A DNA stretch of 47,639 nucleotides from Gammaproteobacteria bacterium (lineage in GTDB: Bacteria; Pseudomonadota; Gammaproteobacteria; Pseudomonadales; Pseudomonadaceae): positions 1 through 47,639 of the forward strand of contig CAJCIO010000057.1 in NCBI GenBank assembly GCA_903970465.1, read 5' to 3'. A program made the position numbers and the translations under genes. The notes beneath the pieces are model-generated. The model saw only the letters and a program-made list of their open reading frames with translations, was not told the DNA's origin and did no database searches. This document shows, piece by piece, positions 7,976 through 17,506 of this stretch. Position 1 is the first letter of the stretch; every line of letters starts with the position of its first letter.

Positions 7976-8309
7976 CGGGCTCTTTGCGCGCCACCCGATA
8001 GTGGATGCAGCCGTCATAGAAAGTGTCGTGTACCACCACCGGTTTGGCGCGTGAGGCGCTGTCGAAGGTCTGTTCGGTGATGCCCAAGGCCATGCTGCGC
8101 ATCCAGCTCTTGCTGAACTTGAGCGTCTGGATCTTCTGCGCCGCCGCATAACGCGACACCCCGGATAGTTTCAGCTCCTGAGCCCTCGCAGCGGTGCCGG
8201 CGCCCCAGCTGCACATGAAGCGATCGTCGGGGCGAATATCCCGGGCCTGGGCACACAGACTGGCACCCGTCAGTGCAAAACCCGCTAACGTGATCATGAC
8301 ACTTCGCAT
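7896..8309 (-). CDS. Putative secreted protein, conserved-looking hypothetical
   Basis: The 137-aa product starts MRSVMITLAGFALTGASLCA, a good Sec signal peptide cut near QARD. A GGGG run 5 nt before the ATG can act as ribosome site. The mature part contains two cysteines (FMCSWGAG and YDGCIHYR) that could form a disulfide, and a helical central part (AQELKLSGVSRYAAAQKI). I do not recognise the family. The C-terminal 27 residues are encoded antisense to the YbaK-type gene and are rich in H, P and A, so that tail may be non-conserved. Confidence 0.6.
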   Translation of the reverse strand: MRSVMITLAGFALTGASLCAQARDIRPDDRFMCSWGAGTAARAQELKLSGVSRYAAAQKIQTLKFSKSWMRSMALGITEQTFDSASRAKPVVVHDTFYDGCIHYRVARKEPVKPAQRQSTGHSPAQPYVAGAHAPRH

Positions 8310-8472
8310 TTAATCCCCGCCTCAACATCCTGAAAGTGCGGCGATTTTGGATGTAAGCAACAGGCTTGGGGGCCAGCATTTTGCCTACCGATGTGTATGG
8401 ATCGACCAGCGCCATGCGATAGTGGCACTCCCCCGCCTCTGCGTGAGGCGCCCCTGGTCTGAAGGAACCGGC

Positions 8473-9381
8473 ATGGATTACTTCGCGGTACTCACAGCCT
8501 TCGTCGAAGCGGCCCGGTTGAACAACTTTTCCAGGGCCGCTGACCGACTGGGGATGAAAGCCTCTACCGTCTCGCGCTACGTCAAGGATCTGGAGGCCGA
8601 TCTCGGCATCGCGCTGTTCAACCGCTCGACCCGCGCGTTGAAATTGACCGAGGGCGGCGAGACCTTTCTGCTCCATGCGGTCAAGGTGCTGCAAGCGCTC
8701 GACGAAGCACGATTTGCCGCCGCCTCGCTCAATCACCAGCCCCGCGGCGTGCTGCAGCTCAACGCGCCGCCGGCGTTCACCCGGTACCATATAGTGCCGG
8801 CGCTGGAGGATTTTCGCGCCCAGTGCCCCGAGGTGCAGGTGCAGATCAGCTGCGAAGAACATCAGGTCAATCTGATCGATGCCGGCGTCGACCTGGCCGT
8901 CAGGATCGGCAGCCTGGCGGACTCGACCCTCAAGGCACGCAAGATTGCCGATGTGCAGTGGGTGTTGTGTGCCTCTCCTGAATACCTCCAGCGCGCGGGC
9001 AGTGCCGATCACCCCGAACAGATCCAGAGTCACCGACTGATCGCAGGCAAGACTGAGCCCCAGCTTCTCCTCTGGACCGGACAGCAGGCGTCTGTTCGCG
9101 AGCACTGCATACCCGCCTTGGTGATCAACGATATCGAAGCCCGGCTCATTGCTGCCAGTATCGGTGCGGGCGTCGCGTTATTGCCGACCTGGCTGGCAGC
9201 CCCGGCGTTGCGTGATGGCTCCCTCGTCCGCGTGCTCGCCGACTGGCAGTGCGCACCGGCGAGCGAGCCCGCAGCGCTGTGGTTCATCTACCCGCCCAAG
9301 CGGATCGTGTCGTCGAAGGTGCGCAGTTTCATCGACTTCATGGTGGCGCGCATTGGCGCGCCCCCGTACTGGACGCTCTAA
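8473..9381 (+). CDS. LysR-family transcriptional regulator
   Basis: This 302-aa LTTR starts at MDYFAVLTAF. The winged HTH occupies residues 1-60 (NNFSRAADRLGMKASTVSRYVKDLEADLG, then LFNRSTRALKLTEGG), followed by the two-lobed effector domain, with LIDAGVDLAVRIG and the late GAGVALLPTWLA typical of the CrgA-like LTTR group that often controls adjacent dehydrogenases or dioxygenases. It is divergent from the small secreted protein and convergent, 4 nt apart, with the bicupin gene. Target and effector are unknown. Confidence 0.88.
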   Translation: MDYFAVLTAFVEAARLNNFSRAADRLGMKASTVSRYVKDLEADLGIALFNRSTRALKLTEGGETFLLHAVKVLQALDEARFAAASLNHQPRGVLQLNAPPAFTRYHIVPALEDFRAQCPEVQVQISCEEHQVNLIDAGVDLAVRIGSLADSTLKARKIADVQWVLCASPEYLQRAGSADHPEQIQSHRLIAGKTEPQLLLWTGQQASVREHCIPALVINDIEARLIAASIGAGVALLPTWLAAPALRDGSLVRVLADWQCAPASEPAALWFIYPPKRIVSSKVRSFIDFMVARIGAPPYWTL

Positions 9382-9385
9382 GGCG

Positions 9386-10357
9386 TCAGGTAAACCGGAT
9401 GTCCAGCGAACGCAGGTAAGTCTGCAGCCCGGCGTCCTGGATCGGGATCAGGAAGGCCTCTTCATTCGATTCGTTGAAATGCGCATGCCAGTAGCCCGGC
9501 GGGGTCACGAATGCCAGCCCGGGCTCCCAGTCCACACGGGTCGGATTGTGGATATTGCCCTGCTCATCGAGCTGGGTGCCGACCAAGGTGTAGCAGCCGG
9601 TCGGGCAATCGATAATGAAGTCCAATGCAATCGACTGGTGCCGGTGGGGCTTCTGCACGGCGCCGGCAGGAACGATCCCGTACATCGCCCAGAGCACGTG
9701 AGTCACGGTGCGCGTCTGGGGGAAGTTGCGGTTGCCCAACAGGATGCTGACGCGGCTGCGGTCCTTGGCGCGCGGGTCCTCGGCCGCCTCGCGCAGCTTG
9801 GCACTGGCCACAGCGGCGGGATACAGCGTCGGCTGGAAACGATCCTGGGTCCGTTCGACACCCAGATAACGCAGCAGCGGCTCGTCATGCACGTAGTAGA
9901 ACCGCGCGTCGCTCGACGCCGCCAGCTGCGTGGCGAGCAACCCGGGCAAGGCGATGAAGCAGCCTTTGCTCCACGCGAATGCCGTGTCCCCGTAGGTCAG
10001 CGTCCCGGCACCTTCGATCACGTAGAGCACCTGCGAGGTCGCGTTCGGCTGCAGGGCCAACTGATCCCCGGCATTGAGACGGATGAAGTTGGCGGTCAAG
10101 CCCGGGCCCGTGGCCGGCCCTTCGCAGCCCAGCTCCTGGCTCAGATCCAAGGGGATGACGCGCGAGTGACCGGCTGAACACAGCGTCGCGGGAAAGGTTT
10201 TATAGGGGATTTTCGAGATGATTTGCGCGGCGATGGGGTTGGCAGCCTTGCTGTACTCGAAGTACTCGGCTTCGGCCTCATACTGCGGGCTGTCGATGGC
10301 GATGGCTTGCAGGGATGCGTTCACGGTCATGACCTCGGGGCTATTATTGGTGTGCAT
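9386..10357 (-). CDS. Bicupin protein, gentisate-dioxygenase-like
   Basis: The roughly 320-aa protein has two cupin barrels. The N-terminal one (about residues 85-150) contains FIRLNAGDQLALQ and VLYVIEGAGTL. The C-terminal one (about 215-300) contains the metal-type motif PHRHQSIALDF and PPGYWHAHFNES. This matches the gentisate 1,2-dioxygenase-like cupin family, non-haem iron ring-cleavage enzymes, but a true gentisate dioxygenase usually carries its metal histidines in the N-terminal cupin, which here lacks the HxH. Function is therefore uncertain. The start is ambiguous: ATG 10357, ATG 10330, or GTG 10324, which has GAGG 8 nt upstream. Confidence 0.65.
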   Translation of the reverse strand: MHTNNSPEVMTVNASLQAIAIDSPQYEAEAEYFEYSKAANPIAAQIISKIPYKTFPATLCSAGHSRVIPLDLSQELGCEGPATGPGLTANFIRLNAGDQLALQPNATSQVLYVIEGAGTLTYGDTAFAWSKGCFIALPGLLATQLAASSDARFYYVHDEPLLRYLGVERTQDRFQPTLYPAAVASAKLREAAEDPRAKDRSRVSILLGNRNFPQTRTVTHVLWAMYGIVPAGAVQKPHRHQSIALDFIIDCPTGCYTLVGTQLDEQGNIHNPTRVDWEPGLAFVTPPGYWHAHFNESNEEAFLIPIQDAGLQTYLRSLDIRFT

Positions 10358-10391
10358 CCACTGTAGGTCACCCGCCCGGTGCGATTAAGCC

Positions 10392-10423
10392 CCCCAATGG
10401 CACAAGAGTTATGCGCATTGGGG
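10392..10423. promoter_or_regulatory. Inverted repeat between bicupin gene and poxB
   Basis: CCCCAATG (10392-10399) and CATTGGGG (10416-10423) form a perfect 8-bp inverted repeat with a 16-nt spacer, 35 nt upstream of the bicupin start and 42 nt downstream of the poxB stop. No T-run follows on the minus strand, so an operator for the bicupin gene is more likely than a terminator for poxB. Confidence 0.4.
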
Positions 10424-10464
10424 AGGGTTGTGGGTATTTGCCCGCGTGCGGCGTCCTTGGCGGC

Positions 10465-12183
10465 CTAGCGAAACAGGTTGTTCTTGGCCAGGTTCACCAG
10501 CTCCTTGGCCCGGCCATCCAGCACAGCGCGCAGCATGAACAGACCGAAACCCTTGACGTTGGCCGCGGTGATCTCGGGCGGCATGATCAGCTCCTGACGC
10601 TCGCTGACCACGTCGACCAGCACCGGTCCATCGTGGGCGAATGCGGCGGCAAGTGCCGCTTTCAGATCCTGCGGGCGCTCGACCCGAATACCCTTGATAC
10701 CCATGCCTTCGGCCATGCTGGCGAAGTTCGGGTTTTTCAGGTCGCAGCCCACATCGACAAAGCCACTGGCTTTCATTTCCATCTCGACGAAGCCCAGGGT
10801 GCCGTTGTTGAGCACGATCACCTTGACCGGCAGGTTGGCCTGACTGAGGGTCAGGAAGTCGCCCATCATCATGCTGAAGCCGCCGTCGCCGGACATCGAC
10901 ACCACCTGGCGCCCCGGAAAACTGGCCTGGGCGCCAATGGCCTGGAGCATGGCGTTGGCCATCGAGCCATGGTTGAACGAACCGATCAGGCGACGCTTGC
11001 CGTTCATCTTCAGATAGCGCGCTGCCCACGCCGTCGGGGTACCGACGTCGCAGGTAAAGACGGCATCCTCGGCCGCCAGTTCGCTGACCAGGCGGCTGAG
11101 GTACTGGGGATGGATGATCGAACTGTCGGGGCCGCTTTCGGCCAGGGCGTCGAGGTCCTTGCGGGCGCTGGCGTAGTCGGCCAGCGCCTTGTTGAGGTGG
11201 CTGCTGTCGGTGTGCTCGTGCAGGCGCGGCAACAGCTGCTCGAGGCTGTGCTTGATGTCGCCGATCATGCCCAGGGTCAGTGGGCAGCGGTTGCCCAACG
11301 CCTCGGGTTGCAAATCGATCTGGGCGATGCGCCCGTGCTCGGGGAAGAACTGGCGATAGGGAAAGTTGCTGCCCAGAATCAGCAGCGTGTCGCACTCCTT
11401 CATGGCCTTGAAGCCCGAGGCGAAACCGATCAGGCCGGTCATGCCGACATCGAACGGGTTGTCGTACTCTAGGTGCTCCTTGCCGCGCAACGCGTGCACG
11501 ATCGGCGCCTTGAGGTGCTTGGCCAAGGCGACGACTTCAGCGTGGGCGCCCGCGCAGCCAGCGCCACAGAACAAGGTGATGCGGTTGCCGGTGTTGAGGA
11601 ACTCGGCCAATTCGTCCAGTTGCGCCGGCGCCGGCACTACCACGGGCGGTTTGGGCGCCAGCCACTGGCTGACGGTTGCATCGAGAGGCGCCAGGGCGAT
11701 ATCACCCGGGATGACTACCACTGCCACGCCGCGCCGACTGATAGCCACGCGCATGGCGCGCTCGAGGATCTGCGGCAATTGCTCGGCATTGGACACCAGC
11801 TCGACGTAGTGGCTGCAGTCCTTGAACAGCGACTCGGGGTGAGTCGCCTGGAAGTAGTCGATACCGATCTCGGTGCTGGGAATGTGCGCGGCGATGGCCA
11901 GTACCGGCACGCCACTGCGGTGGCAATCGAACAAGCCATTGATCAAGTGCAGATTGCCCGGCCCACAGCTGCCGGCACACACCGCCAGTTCACCGGTAAG
12001 GTGGGCTTCGCCACCCGCTGCGAAGGCCCCCGCCTCCTCGTTGCGCATGTGCACCCAGTCCAGTCCACCGAGGCGTCGCATGCTGTCAGTAAAGCCGTTG
12101 AGCGAGTCGCCAACCACACCGTAGACCCGTTTTACTCCGGCTTGCTTGAGCGTGTTGACCATGAAATCGGCAGCGGTAGGCAT
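10465..12183 (-). CDS. poxB: Pyruvate dehydrogenase (quinone), PoxB
   Basis: The 572-aa thiamine-diphosphate enzyme is the same length as E. coli PoxB. The N-terminal Pyr domain has the cofactor glutamate region [13 protein letters not shown], the central domain binds FAD, and the C-terminal PP domain has the ThDP motif [14 protein letters not shown] (GDG at 432-434) ending in VLNN. The last 20 or so residues ([18 protein letters not shown]) match the amphipathic membrane-binding tail of PoxB. It decarboxylates pyruvate to acetate and CO2 and passes electrons to ubiquinone at the membrane, typically in stationary phase. AAGGA lies 7 nt before the ATG. It appears monocistronic. Confidence 0.92.
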   Translation of the reverse strand: MPTAADFMVNTLKQAGVKRVYGVVGDSLNGFTDSMRRLGGLDWVHMRNEEAGAFAAGGEAHLTGELAVCAGSCGPGNLHLINGLFDCHRSGVPVLAIAAHIPSTEIGIDYFQATHPESLFKDCSHYVELVSNAEQLPQILERAMRVAISRRGVAVVVIPGDIALAPLDATVSQWLAPKPPVVVPAPAQLDELAEFLNTGNRITLFCGAGCAGAHAEVVALAKHLKAPIVHALRGKEHLEYDNPFDVGMTGLIGFASGFKAMKECDTLLILGSNFPYRQFFPEHGRIAQIDLQPEALGNRCPLTLGMIGDIKHSLEQLLPRLHEHTDSSHLNKALADYASARKDLDALAESGPDSSIIHPQYLSRLVSELAAEDAVFTCDVGTPTAWAARYLKMNGKRRLIGSFNHGSMANAMLQAIGAQASFPGRQVVSMSGDGGFSMMMGDFLTLSQANLPVKVIVLNNGTLGFVEMEMKASGFVDVGCDLKNPNFASMAEGMGIKGIRVERPQDLKAALAAAFAHDGPVLVDVVSERQELIMPPEITAANVKGFGLFMLRAVLDGRAKELVNLAKNNLFR

Positions 12184-12286
12184 TGCGGCATCCTTGAATG
12201 AATAAGTTCAGCACTCTGAGTGCCGGTCGACTGGCGGTGTTCCGGGGAATTTATTAATAAAACTCCATCAATGGCGTTGGGCACCG

Positions 12287-13725
12287 TTACCACATGAACT
12301 TGGTTTCCACGCCCAGGTAGTTGCTGTTATGGGCGCCGGCATCGCGCAGCGCCTCGCCGACGTTGTAGTGCACCGCTTCGATGGCCCCGGAGAGGTTGCG
12401 GGTGAAGGCATAGTCGACCCGCAACTGGTCGTAGTAACCCGTCCACCGCCCCCCTGCCCCGCCGTCCCGGCCACCGGCAAATTGGGCTGGGTGTAAACGG
12501 CATCTTCGGTGGTCTGGCGCCAGAGCAGCCCGACACCGGCCATCACCGACAGGCCGGTGAGCGGCTTGACGGTGAGGGTCGGTTTGACGTGATACAGGTT
12601 GCTGTAGCCGGTGTAGCCCGACAGCGAAAAGTAGTAGCCATTGGGGAACAGCGGATTGAAGGTGCCCAGGGTGCCATCGCCGCGGCGACGGTCTCCGGAA
12701 GCGGCGTCCAGTTGCAGGCCGATGCGCGGGCTCCAGGCGGTGTCGGCCCAGGTGTAACCGAGACGGCTGCCGGCCGCCCAGGCACGAATGTCCTTGGCCC
12801 CGACGGCGCCGCGTTGCAGCATGCCTTCCACGTCCCAGTCGTAGCCCAAGGCACTGCCGCCCAGGCGCGTGTCGAAGATATTGCGGTGCTCGTCGCCCTG
12901 GGCGTCAACGTAGCTGGCGTCTTTTTCTTCATAGAGGCCGTAGTAGGCTGACAACTCGTTCTTGCCGCCCACCAGGCGCTCCGCGCGGAGCATGTGAAAG
13001 GCCACGTCCGCGTTGGACTTGTCATCGAAATGGCGCAGGTCCTGATACTGCACCGGATGGCTGGCAATACCGATCAAGCGCCATTGCGCGGTTTCCCAGT
13101 CGGCCCACAAGGCATCGAACGACTGGCGCACGTTCGGCCCATCGCGGCTGGAGATGAAGCGTTGCAGGTCGAAGGCGAAATCCTGCCGGCCGACCCGCGC
13201 CTTGAAGGTGTTCTGCCCGAGCGACGTCACGTATTCGGCGAACGCCAGACGCAGGTCCAGGTGGTTCTGGTCGGCGCCGCCGAGGCTGTCCTTGCCGAAT
13301 GCCCGGGCATCTTCGAGCTGGGTAAACAACCGCCAGTGCTCGTCGAGGTGCAGATCGGCATGAATCTGCAAACGCTGGATCAACCAGCTGTCGCGCGCGC
13401 CGCGGGTGCCGATGGCCGGCGCATCGTTGATTTCGTAACGCTCGCGCACGGTGGCGCCCAGCGACAGATAGCGCTGGGCGTCGTCGCTGGAAAGCGCAAT
13501 GTACTTGAGGTTGTCCAGCGGTGCGGTACGCAGCGAAGGGTCCTGCAAGACCGACCAATCCTCTTGCCAGCGATTGGTCTTCAGGGTCGGCCGCTCGACG
13601 GTGGCCGTCGAGTCGGCCGCGTAGCTGTAAGACAGGCCCAATGGCCCCAATGCAGCCAAGGCCCACGCCCAGGCGCGCACCTGCTGGCGGGACGTCGGGT
13701 TGCTGCGTGTCAGGCGCCGGTGCAT
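12287..13725 (-). pseudogene. Alginate-export-family outer-membrane porin, frameshifted near the C-terminus
   Basis: The frame from MHRRLTRSN (13725, with GGGAG upstream) encodes a signal peptide and a beta-barrel of the alginate_exp/AlgE-like family (SLGATVRERYEIND, LFTQLEDARAFG, RVGRQDFAFDLQRF). Reading on without correction gives a non-sense tail (rich in T, S, C, P) ending at 12268. At a six-G run on the minus strand (12449-12454) a shift into the neighbouring frame restores a typical barrel end: WTGYYDQLRVDYAFTRN, then NYLGVETKFMW followed by TAA at 12287-12289. The terminal aromatic residue is the BamA recognition signature. One G is missing relative to an intact frame. This is a fresh frameshift, a slippage-prone tract or a sequencing error. 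Such porins import or export organic solutes. The VOC gene precedes it by 14 nt. Confidence 0.8.
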
Positions 13726-13739
13726 GAGCGTTCTCCCGA

Positions 13740-14639
13740 TCAGGATTTCTTGGCGGTTAGCTGGTGGATCTCGGCTACATAACCGCCCGGGAACTCGACC
13801 ATCGCCGCGCTGCGGTCTGCCTGTTGCGCAGCGCCGACCAGCACCCTGGCACCACTTGCCTGGGCCTTGGCCAGCGTGGCGGTCAGGTCGGCCACTTCAT
13901 AACCGGTGGTGTCATGGCCGTAGGGGAATGGCAGGTGGCCGTCGGTGATCAGCACGGTCATCTTGCCGAACTCGGAAGCCAGCGCAACGCGGCGGAACGT
14001 CTTGCCCGGCTGGCCGATCTGCTCACCGGCGGCGTGGCGGTCATCGCTCACGACCTTGCCATGGGAAAAGCCCAGGAAGGCTTTGACGAACGCATCGCCA
14101 CGCTCAGGGGAGACATAGATACGGTTTTCCGGGATGTGCTCGAAGGCCGCGTAATTCGTCACCTTGGTGTGCCAGTACAGTTGCAGGTTGATACCGCCCG
14201 GCCATTGCACCACCGCATCACGACCGATCGGATCCGGGAAATCATGCACGATCACATCCGCGCCATTGGCTTTGGCGGCCGCGATGGCGGCGTCCAGATC
14301 CTTCACCAGGTAGCCGTTGCGCTCGCTGCCGAAGGGGTACGGAACCGGCGTAGTGAAGCCGAACAACGACACGGTGCCGACCGGGGTCTGCAGCAGCTGC
14401 GAGGTGGTGCTGCTCGGCACTGGCAGCACGTTGACCACCACCTGAGCGGTGCTCTTGCCACCAAACGTGGCCAGAAAACTTTTCACGAAGGCGTCGACGT
14501 CCGCCGGGGCGACATAGACGTGGCTGGTGTCGTACTGCGGGGCGACAGCAACGGGCGCGGTGGCGGCCGACGCGCCAACGCTGCACAGGCAAGAGAACGC
14601 CAGCGCGGCGGCCAGGCGTTTGAGCGGTAGGTTGATCAT
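13740..14639 (-). CDS. Periplasmic double-VOC (glyoxalase-superfamily) protein
   Basis: The 299-aa product has a signal peptide (MINLPLKRLAAALAFSCLCS, cut near ASA) and an internal duplication of a VOC-type domain. Repeat 1 begins TSHVYVAPADVDAFVKSFLATF (about residue 38) and ends QWPGGINLQLYWHT. Repeat 2 begins NRIYVSPERGDAFVKAFLG (about residue 172) and ends EFPGGYVAEIHQL. VOC domains bind a divalent metal and act on small electrophiles or as binding proteins. A signal peptide is unusual for glyoxalase-type enzymes. It lies 14 nt upstream of the porin gene in one probable operon, so it may handle a porin substrate in the periplasm. Substrate unknown. Confidence 0.7.
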   Translation of the reverse strand: MINLPLKRLAAALAFSCLCSVGASAATAPVAVAPQYDTSHVYVAPADVDAFVKSFLATFGGKSTAQVVVNVLPVPSSTTSQLLQTPVGTVSLFGFTTPVPYPFGSERNGYLVKDLDAAIAAAKANGADVIVHDFPDPIGRDAVVQWPGGINLQLYWHTKVTNYAAFEHIPENRIYVSPERGDAFVKAFLGFSHGKVVSDDRHAAGEQIGQPGKTFRRVALASEFGKMTVLITDGHLPFPYGHDTTGYEVADLTATLAKAQASGARVLVGAAQQADRSAAMVEFPGGYVAEIHQLTAKKS

Positions 14640-14878
14640 GGCGGATGACCCAGCAAGTTCATGATGATCCCCAGCAGCGGGGATGACGAAAGAGACAGGG
14701 CATACTGGCCGCAGCGACGGCGCTGAGGATTGTATGATTGTGCTGTTAATCCGCCGCGCCTTGCGGGCGTTTGTGCTTGCGGATGTCGCACAGTCCCGGC
14801 GGAGGAATTAAATTTTCCTCAGCCGGCCCTGATCTGCGACGTTTTGCCTACACTGCGCGATTCTTCAGAGGGAATTTC

Positions 14879-15415
14879 ATGTCTGCACTGTTTATTACTC
14901 GTCTGGCTATTGCTCGCCTGCCTATCGCCCGCCTGGCCCTGTCTTGCCTGCTCGGGCTAGGCACCCTGGGGGCTGCCTGCATCGTCAGCGCCGACCCCTT
15001 CGTCGACCAGCTTGCAGTGGCCAACGCCGCTGAACTACAGGCCAGTCAGGTAGCGCTGAGCAAAGCCAGTTTCGACGACACGCGCAATCTGGCGCGGCGC
15101 CTGATCGACAACCATACGACCCTCGCCCAGCAACTGGCGGAGCTGACCGCACAGCTGAATATCAGCTTGCCGGACGACGCGACCGTGCAGGCCAAGGCCG
15201 CCAAGCTGCAGACCGCACCCGCCAAGGGCCAGAGCTTCGACGCCAGCTATGCGACGGCGCAGGTCAAGGCCCACGAGGACGCGGTCAAACTGTTCGAGGA
15301 CGAAGCACAAAATGCTAGCGTCCCCGAGCTCAAGGCCTTTGCCGAGGCCAACTTGCCGATGATGAAAAAACACCTGCAGATGGCCCAGCGGCTGCTCAAG
15401 ACCCATCGCAAGTAA
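14879..15415 (+). CDS. DUF4142-domain exported protein
   Basis: This 178-aa protein starts at MSALFITRLAIARLP with GAGGGAA upstream. Residues 1-38 are a long hydrophobic leader ending near VSADP. The rest is an alpha-helical DUF4142 (ferritin-like four-helix) domain: DPFVDQLAVANAAELQASQ, NLARRLIDNHTTLAQQLAEL, KAHEDAVKLFEDEAQ and LPMMKKHLQMAQRLL. DUF4142 proteins are found in the periplasm or outer membrane and have no settled function. The gene is divergent from the VOC-porin unit. An inverted repeat GAGGAA-N7-TTCCTC lies at 14802-14820 in the divergent promoter region. Confidence 0.75.
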   Translation: MSALFITRLAIARLPIARLALSCLLGLGTLGAACIVSADPFVDQLAVANAAELQASQVALSKASFDDTRNLARRLIDNHTTLAQQLAELTAQLNISLPDDATVQAKAAKLQTAPAKGQSFDASYATAQVKAHEDAVKLFEDEAQNASVPELKAFAEANLPMMKKHLQMAQRLLKTHRK

Positions 15416-15447
15416 CCGTTATCGACCAAGTGCATATCCGCTCGGCG

Positions 15448-15882
15448 TCAGCCCTGGCGCACCGCGATCCCGTCAATCTCGACCAACGCCCCAGGCAGCG
15501 GCAGGCCCGCGACCTGGATGGCGGTGCGGGCGGGTTTGTGGGGTTGCTCGGCGGTGCCGAAAAAAGGCGTGTAGCCGGCTTGCAAACCGGCGAAGTCCAG
15601 GCGGCCGTCCAGCTCGGGCACGCCCACCAGAAACACCCGCAACTGGACGATATCGCCCAGATCAAGGCCTTGGGGTTGCAGCACCTGCTGGAGCTTGCGA
15701 ATCACCGACTCCGTCTGCGTGCGCGTGTCGCCGTAGGCTGCGGTCGTGCCTTGCGGGGCCTGTGGGTCGGCGACGTCGGGCAAGGCGCCGCTGAGAAAAA
15801 CCAGCTGCGCACTGGCCGGCACGCTGACGGTCTGGGAAATAGGCGCGGTGCTGGCACCGGTGCGCACGAGGGTCTGGGTCAT
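15448..15882 (-). CDS. RidA-family enamine/imine deaminase
   Basis: The 144-aa protein is a YjgF/YER057c/UK114 trimer subunit: residues 26-36 (QLVFLSGALPD) form the opening strand, DIVQLRVFLVG carries the conserved active-site arginine, and ALVEIDGIAVRQG closes the domain. RidA proteins hydrolyse reactive imines and enamines, products of amino-acid oxidation, to ketones and ammonia. It is the last gene of the TonB-ABC-oxidase operon, 26 nt after the flavin oxidase, so its natural job here is probably to hydrolyse the imine made by that enzyme. Family certain, substrate inferred. Confidence 0.87.
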   Translation of the reverse strand: MTQTLVRTGASTAPISQTVSVPASAQLVFLSGALPDVADPQAPQGTTAAYGDTRTQTESVIRKLQQVLQPQGLDLGDIVQLRVFLVGVPELDGRLDFAGLQAGYTPFFGTAEQPHKPARTAIQVAGLPLPGALVEIDGIAVRQG

Positions 15883-15908
15883 GTTCGGTCTCTCTCTATT
15901 GAAAAAAT

Positions 15909-17492
15909 TCAGGACGCCAACGCCGTCTGGCGCTGACGAATGACGTGCTCGGCCAGTTGCCCGACCACGCGTCGTGCAGAATTGGCAGCAGACTCCTGCC
16001 AGATCCCGACGCCGCTCTGGCCGTGGCCATCGGTGGCCAGGTAAACCCGGCCTTGGGGTTGCTCCAGCAAGGCATGGGCCTGCGCCGGGAATTGCTCGCG
16101 CAACAACCAGGGCCCTTCGCTGAAAGGCACCTGCTCCCAGGACACCGCCAACGGATGCTGCAGGCTGGCGGCGTGGCCTGGATGCAGCAGTTCTACCGCC
16201 TCGGCCGAGGTCGCATATTGTTCGCTCAACGGCCGCCGGCCGAAGGCATCGGCGCCGTCACCGGTCACATAACCGGCCACCAGCAGCCCTTCGGGGCTGT
16301 TGAGTTCGTTGCTGGGGTACCACAGGATGCGCGCCGGGTGCTCGACCCAGGACAACCCGCCATAGATGCGATAGTCCTGCTCCCAGAAGCGTGGCGCCTG
16401 CCAGGCCACCTTGGTCGCCGCGCCATTGCGGGTGCTGTGCAACGCGGCCTTGAAGGGTTCGCTGAAGTCCGTGTCCAGGCGCGCCAGCAAGGGCAGAGGG
16501 ATGGTCGAAATCAGATAATCGGCCTGCTCCTGATGCGCTTCACCGCTGGCGCTGTCGGTATACGTCACCGTTACGCCCTCGGTACTTTGGCGCACTTGAC
16601 GCACCACTGCGCCGAATTGCAGTTGATCGCGCAACCGCTGCTCGAACGCTGTCGCGATACGGTCCATGCCGCCCACCGGCTGCAACATGGTCGCGGAAAA
16701 CTCCGGGTACTCGGTGTGCAACAGGGCGCCCCACAGCTCCGGATGCAGCAGCCGATCCAGCGCCAAAGGGGCCGTGAAGGCGGGCAATGAACCGGGGGCT
16801 GGCGCCGCGATACCATGCCCCGCACGCAAGCTGCCCTCGTACACCAGCTCTTCGGACAAATCACCGTAGCCCTGGAGAAAACTCAGCAGGCGCACGCGCT
16901 CCTCGGCCGTCAGCTCCTCGTCCAGTGCATCGCGCTTGATGGCACTGGCCAGCAGGCCGGCCAGGTGCCCGCGCGTGTCGTTCAGCGCGCGGCGCACGCT
17001 GAATGCCGGGTGGTCCAGTTCGGGGCGCAACTGCGCGCTGTGGCTGGTATTGACCAGTACTTCGAGGGGCACGCCCAGCTCGCTGCAATAGTCGAGGATG
17101 GTCCGGTGCTGGCCCGGCAAGCGCGCCGGCCCGGCATTGAAATACAGGCCCGGGGCAAACTGGGCGGTCTGGCTACGGCCGTCCAGATAGTCGACCCGGT
17201 CGCCGTGGCGCAGCGTCCAGTTGCGTCCGCCCACACGTTGGCGGGCTTCGAGGAGGCGCACCTCGAAGCCCGCGCGTTTGAGCTCGAACGCCGCGACCAG
17301 CCCGGCGATCCCGGCGCCGAGGATCAGCACGCGGGCGCCCTGCCCGGCCTGCTGGAAATGATCGAGCTTGAGGGGCTGCAAATGGGTCGACGGCCCCAGG
17401 CCTAGCGCCGCGAGTGCGGCTTTGGCGGCGTGTTCGCCGCCCACCGCGTTGACGCTGGCGAGGGCTTCGCGGCGGGTCAGGTTAATGGTCAT
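15909..17492 (-). CDS. Flavin monoamine / L-amino-acid oxidase family protein
   Basis: The 527-aa enzyme has the FAD dinucleotide motif VLILGAGIAGLVAAFELKRAG (GxGxxG at 59-64), the second flavin motif LEARQRVGGRNW (to about residue 92), and the C-terminal FAD contact ATDGHGQSGVGIWQESA. This is the amino-oxidase family that includes L-amino-acid oxidases and tryptophan 2-monooxygenase. They oxidise an amine or alpha-amino acid to an imine with O2 or a quinone. The N-terminus (MTINLTRREALA) has a twin-arginine but no clear hydrophobic core, so it is probably cytosolic. AGGAG precedes the ATG. It sits between the binding protein (14 nt) and RidA (26 nt). The substrate is likely the compound imported by the adjacent ABC system. 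Confidence 0.85.
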   Translation of the reverse strand: MTINLTRREALASVNAVGGEHAAKAALAALGLGPSTHLQPLKLDHFQQAGQGARVLILGAGIAGLVAAFELKRAGFEVRLLEARQRVGGRNWTLRHGDRVDYLDGRSQTAQFAPGLYFNAGPARLPGQHRTILDYCSELGVPLEVLVNTSHSAQLRPELDHPAFSVRRALNDTRGHLAGLLASAIKRDALDEELTAEERVRLLSFLQGYGDLSEELVYEGSLRAGHGIAAPAPGSLPAFTAPLALDRLLHPELWGALLHTEYPEFSATMLQPVGGMDRIATAFEQRLRDQLQFGAVVRQVRQSTEGVTVTYTDSASGEAHQEQADYLISTIPLPLLARLDTDFSEPFKAALHSTRNGAATKVAWQAPRFWEQDYRIYGGLSWVEHPARILWYPSNELNSPEGLLVAGYVTGDGADAFGRRPLSEQYATSAEAVELLHPGHAASLQHPLAVSWEQVPFSEGPWLLREQFPAQAHALLEQPQGRVYLATDGHGQSGVGIWQESAANSARRVVGQLAEHVIRQRQTALAS

Positions 17493-17506
17493 GGTCGAGC
17501 TCCTTC

